This document shows, piece after piece, positions 21,891 through 25,880 of a DNA stretch of 25,880 bases. The DNA comes from Phallusia fumigata. Its lineage: Eukaryota > Chordata > Ascidiacea > Phlebobranchia > Ascidiidae. Both the position numbers and the translations under genes were made by a program. Each line of letters begins with the position of its first letter. Position 1 is the stretch's first letter. Below the pieces are notes generated by a model that saw only the letters and a program-made list of their open reading frames with translations, did no database searches and was not told the origin of the DNA. The stretch covers positions 1-25,880 of the forward strand of contig QXVZ01011694.1 in the NCBI GenBank assembly GCA_008931825.1, read 5' to 3'.

Positions 21891-21914
21891 CATCTGTGAA
21901 AAAGAATTGTGACA

Positions 21915-22047
21915 ATGGCAGGTGATTCCAAAAATGCAGTGATGCAAAATACCATCAGTACCATGACAACTGCTGCTAACATACAAAATCCTCAATCCAC
22001 ATCATTTAAAAGAATGTTTCAGCAGCTGGTTGCTGGAGGTGGTGCAG
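21915..22047 (+). CDS. SLC25A21: SLC25A21 exon 1
   Basis: The start codon has context acaATGG. The exon encodes a polar Ser/Thr/Asn-rich leader and then FQQLVAGGGAG, the start of the first transmembrane helix. It ends GGTGCAG|gtgagt in phase 1. A GTG two codons upstream is not needed. Confidence 0.9.
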
Positions 22048-25000
22048 GTGAGTGGGTCGGTAGATCTTGTTTGTGTTTCTTTCCATCTTTACTAAAATCA
22101 TTGTGTGCACACGACCCAGCTATTGCGTCCTATGTGTTTGTTACCAAAGTTTTCATTGGATATACAAGTTTTTGTAGTTAATAACGATTTTGCTAACCAT
22201 TCTTTGGTTTTAAAATGGCTCTCCACTTACTACAAAAGTTGTTGTGGTAAGCTCCACTTACTACAAAAGTAGTCATTTTATCGGCATTTAAAACCTAAAT
22301 TATAACACACTTGATTAATGCAATACCCATGTAAAAAGGTATCGATTGAATACTTGTTCAAATACCTTGATACCTCAGCCCCACATGTGGGTTAAACTGC
22401 CAGATGTCAGGAGAGAGCCAAATTTGCCTGTGGATTAAAATTGTCTCTAAAGAGATCCATAACATTCTTACATGCAATTTCTTATGCTAGACGTTTGTGG
22501 AAATGTGTCATGCCCAATAAACAGGTTTTGGGGTATTTTGTATATTCACAACCAAGAATTCTTATTATTGCAAGTCAAAAGTTGATTTAAAATGTTACAC
22601 TTCTTACCGTTATTACACGTCCATTATAATAATAGGTTTGGTTCCAAATTAATATTGGGTTTGTCCTATTATTTACCAGTAAGATTTTTTTTTTCTGTCG
22701 GGCATTTAATAGAGCATAGACTTGATTTCTGGTTGCACCCAGTTTTATTAGCAACACAGCGAGTCACGCAATGTAACCGCATTCTACTTTGCCATGTTTG
22801 CCTACCTGAGAGAAATAATCTCTTGGTTTGACTTGGTTCAAGTGAATGAATTGAACCAAAACCTCATTTTGTGCCCGTCCCTCATTGTCTTGATTTTTCT
22901 TTCCTGCCCCGATCACTCTAATGTCATATTTAGATCCTCGCTTTCACCAGGATAAATTAATTTTGCCCTTTTTCAGGACTTGTTGAAATTTGCCTCATGC
23001 ACCCACTCGATGTTGTAAAAACAAGGTACTTTTCATTTTCATCAATAAAATTGAGTTTGTTTTCTTACGAACTTTGTATTTAGATTCCAACTCCAGGGCA
23101 GTGCGCCTGGGTCTGTTCATTACCGCTCGGTAGCCCACTGCTTCACAACCATGTACCGCACAGAAGGGTGAGCTCAAAAATATTATGTCATGCTGTTTTT
23201 ATTTCTTTGTAATCATTCCTGATATTGCAGCTTCCTTTCATTTTACAAGGGAATTCTGCCTCCAATTTTGGCTGAAACCCCTAAAAGGGCAGTAAAGGTA
23301 AACAATGATAATTAAAATTTGATTGTATGAAAATTCTGTTATTTAAAGTGTGTGGTGTAGTACTTTATACGTGCTTTTTAATTGCATAAGGCTCTGTTTA
23401 AGTAATTCACTGTAAATGCCTTTCAGTTCTTTTGCTTCGAAAGATATCAAGACCTGTTTGGTATGGGAGGACCCAAGACCCCACTGGTAAGCAAATAGGT
23501 CATAAAAAGCATTTAAAACCTCGCTACACCGTTTTGCTGTAGCCCGAAGGGAGAGTTACACGTATTGTGGCCACCTCATAAACCGCATATCTGTGAAAGG
23601 TATTCTGTGGCCTTCACGAGAACAATGCGTGGTAGATAACGCCCTGATTATATTCCATTAGACGTGACCACAGTATGGAATAAATCGTATGTTCTGTTCG
23701 GTAAATTAATTTTCCGTCTACTCAAGCGGAAAAACGACCTCTTTTGGCCAATTCAGGAAAACAGTAAGTTTCTCCTTTTCACGCTAACTCAGGAGATATC
23801 CCTTTATTAAACCAAACCTATTTATTACTGGGAACCGTACCTAATCAACATACTGTGCAGTGCTGTGACAATTTTGCTACTTTTAACGCATTAAAACGGT
23901 AAAGAATAGCACACAATAGTTTTACGTAAATCGTGTTGTGAAACTTGGCCTGAATCAATTGCTGCGCTAAACTGTAAAGCGAATCGTAATGTACGTTTAG
24001 TTTAGAGTTAAAATAATTTTTGAACAACATTAAACCAATAATCTGAAAATTTTAAGAAACCTGTAAACCTCAAAAATCGCGTATCTGACGTTTTCCCAAT
24101 CCAAGCCTCTCGGCTGCCAAGCTTCTGACGTCATCGCCCTGGCGCGGCCGGTAAACACTTGGGAATGACAGAAGTTTACACAAATCGCGGCGCTACCGAA
24201 TCAACACAAGTCCCAATCTCCACATCGATTCCCGCAGTTGTTTGCAAAAGCGCTTAGTCTCCATTCATCGTCGGTAAACGATGGCCCGTCTAACGTCCAC
24301 CTACAGCGGCCCGCGCGTCCCCCAGTGCCTGACGGATTACGCTTAATTCGACCTGGGACGTCTTTTGTTCGCCGATCGGTGACGGGTTTTAAATGTTTTG
24401 CGTGGTATTTGTGAGATAACTTTCAGCAAACACGTCCAGTTTGGCGTGGAATTCTTGAAATATTCCAAGGGATTCGCTATTAGAAAGGCACGCGATGAGC
24501 AGAATTTTTCCAAGTAATCGTATCACGTCTGACTAAAGTAACTTTCACGTGACTGTTGGTGGACCAATGAGCTGATTACACGTCTTCGTCCACCGATAAA
24601 TTAGTATTTAGTCAGAACCTTAATATATGTTCTGGGTCGCCAGGCAAATTCCAAGCGCTTATTTAAATGCAAATCATAAGCTTTCATATAAGCTTAGATA
24701 AAACTTAAAACAGAGCAACTTTTTAAAGGATGTTTTTTACATTGCAATCGGGATTACGGTACCATTCCCTGTGGTCTGGTTCGGTGCCATTGTTCAGTAC
24801 GGCGTAGTTCGGTACCATTGCCAGTTGTTTGTCGGCGGTGTTGTAAATTGTGATGTACTTTGAACTGCGGACGTTGCGCACTCAATAAACCAAAATGCAA
24901 TGTTAGCAGAATTCAGCAACACGAACAATGTGAGCTTGACACGTCGAAACAAGATGCAACATACGTGCTAATCACCGAATTTGCGTTGGTTGCTTTCTGC

Positions 25001-25291
25001 ATACCTGTGTACCGTATAGATAAATATTTCTGAGGATGTCGTTGTGGTCAGCATGACTCCTTCAGGACAGCAACTTATATTTGCCCTGCGATACACATTT
25101 ATGAACGTTTGCAAATCCACAGAGTTTTCAAAACTTTGGCTGTTGGTTAATATCCCACTTGTCGTTTTGTACGTAGATCTACTCTCTAGCGGGACTTTGT
25201 TCAGGCCTCACCGAGGGCTTCGTCATCAACCCGTTCGAAAGGGTCAAAGTTCAACTGCAATCGGAAAGGGACATACGGCTGAAGGATGTAG
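21915..25291 (+). CDS. SLC25A21: Mitochondrial 2-oxodicarboxylate carrier, exons 1-6 (3' part beyond window)
   Basis: The family exchanges 2-oxoadipate, 2-oxoglutarate and related C5-C7 dicarboxylates across the inner mitochondrial membrane, feeding lysine and tryptophan breakdown. Exons 21915-22047, 22977-23025, 23084-23167, 23231-23297, 23427-23486 and 25177-25291 join in consistent phase (1,2,2,0,0,1), giving about 169 residues of a carrier that is normally about 300. Repeat 1 shows the signature PLDVVK at residues 54-59, EG then YKG at 88-96, and the subfamily-typical block ILPPILAETPKRAVKFF (97-113). Repeat 2 begins with GLTEGFVINPFERVKV (141-156), with signature PFERVK at 150-155. The N-terminus before the first helix is about 20 residues longer than in the human protein. 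Match to SLC25A21 is by remembered family sequence and is strong. Confidence 0.95.
22048..22976 (+). other. SLC25A21: SLC25A21 intron 1
   Basis: This 929-bp AT-rich intron contains a direct repeat, ctccacttactacaaaag at 22221-22238 and 22252-22269 (period 31 bp). No other gene or element is visible. Confidence 0.8.
22977..23025 (+). CDS. SLC25A21: SLC25A21 exon 2
   Basis: This 49-nt exon lies between ccctttttcag and ACAAG|gtactt. It encodes LVEICLMHPLDVVKT, the first helix with the carrier signature PxDxxK. It is too short to show as a frame of its own. Confidence 0.93.
23084..23167 (+). CDS. SLC25A21: SLC25A21 exon 3
   Basis: This 84-nt exon lies between ttgtatttag and GAAGG|gtgagc. It encodes the matrix loop and short helix FQLQGSAPGSVHYRSV to MYRTEG. 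The intron before it is only 58 bp. Confidence 0.93.
23231..23297 (+). CDS. SLC25A21: SLC25A21 exon 4
   Basis: This 67-nt exon lies between gatattgcag and GTAAAG|gtaaac. It encodes FLSFYKGILPPILAETPK and the following RAVK, the second transmembrane helix and the most diagnostic stretch of the oxodicarboxylate carrier. The intron before it is 63 bp. Confidence 0.95.
23427..23486 (+). CDS. SLC25A21: SLC25A21 exon 5
   Basis: This 60-nt exon (20 codons, phase 0 to 0) lies between tgcctttcag and CCACTG|gtaagc. It encodes FFCFERYQDLFG and then MGGPKTPL, the end of helix 2 and the loop to repeat 2. Confidence 0.93.
23487..25176 (+). other. SLC25A21: SLC25A21 intron 5, with a GC-rich patch
   Basis: This 1.69-kb intron is far longer than its neighbours of 58-129 bp. 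A GC-rich stretch at about 24095-24370 contains a perfect TGACGTCA at 24126-24133, and a degenerate repeat with cggt(a/g)ccatt occurs at 24757, 24782 and 24810. The patch could be an enhancer or cryptic promoter. No coding exon was found, and exons 5 and 6 align to the family without missing residues. Confidence 0.65.
25177..25291 (+). CDS. SLC25A21: SLC25A21 exon 6
   Basis: The exon begins after cgttttgtacgtag. The alternative acceptor at 25189 (ctctctag) would drop residues that align with the family (IYSLAGL opposite TFAIAGL in human). It carries the second signature PFERVK and ends GATGTAG|gtgaca in phase 1. A plus-strand frame at 25044-25295 covers this region in a different frame and is a shadow. 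Confidence 0.9.
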
Positions 25292-25880
25292 GTGACAATT
25301 GAATTTATGCGTTTAAACGTTTTGAAAAAAACGTGTTGTTTCATGGGGGCCCAATTGCTTTTAGAATATTTTTGTGACCCAAGCGCTATTTTTTACGTAA
25401 ATTATGACGTCACGTGCTGATAGTTTAATCCGGAAAATACGTCATTCGGTATGTCAAAATCCGGTAACACTCGAAATGTTATTGTGTTTTTTTATCGTAT
25501 TGTTGCGAGAAAAACAAACATGTTGTAATTTAAGCTTTCAAAGTAAATCACTTGCCATGAATAAGTGCTTAAGCGGGCGAAGACTCTCGCACTAACGTTT
25601 GCTATTGTTGTATTTTTAACCGCTTTCAGGTCGGACACATTAAAATCTATCATCTTACGTGGCTTTTCTGCGGTTACCAGACACGCCTAGCTCCTAATGC
25701 CCGTTCTAACACTTTGACGTTCTAGGGTTTTCTGTAACAATGAAAACCGCTCACGCCGACTCTCGGCTGTTTTTAATGCCGGCCTTTTCATGTATTGTGT
25801 CACCCCTTTTCCTCAACCCCACGCGCAACCCCTGTAACCCTGCAAACTGGGGCTAATGATCGTCAGTATGGGTGGGCTGG
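25292..25880 (+). other. SLC25A21: SLC25A21 intron 6, partial
   Basis: No next exon with carrier motifs is seen before the window ends. The intron holds an overlapping CRE and E-box, TGACGTCACGTG, at 25405-25416. Confidence 0.6.

Larger units (their letters stand above)
14928..21914. other. Intergenic region between two divergent genes
   Basis: No supported coding exon was found between the start codons of the minus-strand gene and SLC25A21. The region holds three of the N-joined duplications, an inverted repeat near 16300, a 28-bp minisatellite near 16700-16886, and a GC-richer patch around 17640-18260 with open frames on both strands but no recognisable protein or splice pattern. Promoters of both genes should lie at its ends, but I could not identify core elements. 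Confidence 0.6.

Noticed and set aside
1-25880. CRISPR array, phage, plasmid or bacterial operon structure
   Set aside because: No regularly spaced repeats, no bacterial-style gene density, and clear spliced animal genes.

Overview
The window looks like nuclear DNA from a compact, AT-rich animal genome. Two spliced genes can be read, with GT-AG introns as short as 58-73 bp mixed with longer ones. A tunicate such as Ciona would fit: small introns, very high polymorphism, and a splice acceptor 25 nt before a start codon that could receive a spliced leader. The species is inference. No bacterial, plasmid, phage or CRISPR feature is present.

Minus-strand gene (14927 down to 681, running off the left edge). 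Eight exons join with matching phases at all seven junctions, giving about 644 open codons: 14927-14895, 14384-14178, 10666-10577, 9661-9524, 9282-8304, 8230-8103, one copy of a 200-nt exon (5372-5173 or 2748-2549), and 836-681. The product is a long, mostly disordered Ser/Pro/Gln/Arg-rich protein. I do not recognise its family. It lacks the 3' end.

Plus-strand gene (21915 to beyond 25880). The first six exons of SLC25A21, the mitochondrial 2-oxodicarboxylate carrier, can be read with good splice sites. They cover about 169 residues, the first carrier repeat and part of the second. The rest lies past the right edge. The two genes are divergent, with about 7 kb of apparently non-coding DNA between their start codons.

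Assembly structure. Six single N characters occur. Five sit exactly between two copies of the same sequence (939-3568/3570-6238; 10713-12288/12290-13866; 16049-16154/16156-16261; 16642-16748/16750-16856; 19194-20217/20219-21227). In each, the left copy stops at the N and the right copy runs on into new sequence. This is what unmerged overlapping contig ends (haplotype duplicates) look like, so about 6.4 kb of the window is probably counted twice. The largest repeat doubles a 200-nt coding exon, and using both copies would break the frame.

Other content: two tRNA-like SINE candidates, a 28-bp minisatellite, a CA-rich microsatellite, an imperfect inverted repeat, and several TGACGTCA (CRE-type) palindromes. 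I saw no convincing novel biological system. The most useful results are the unlisted eight-exon gene, the carrier gene model and the false duplications.
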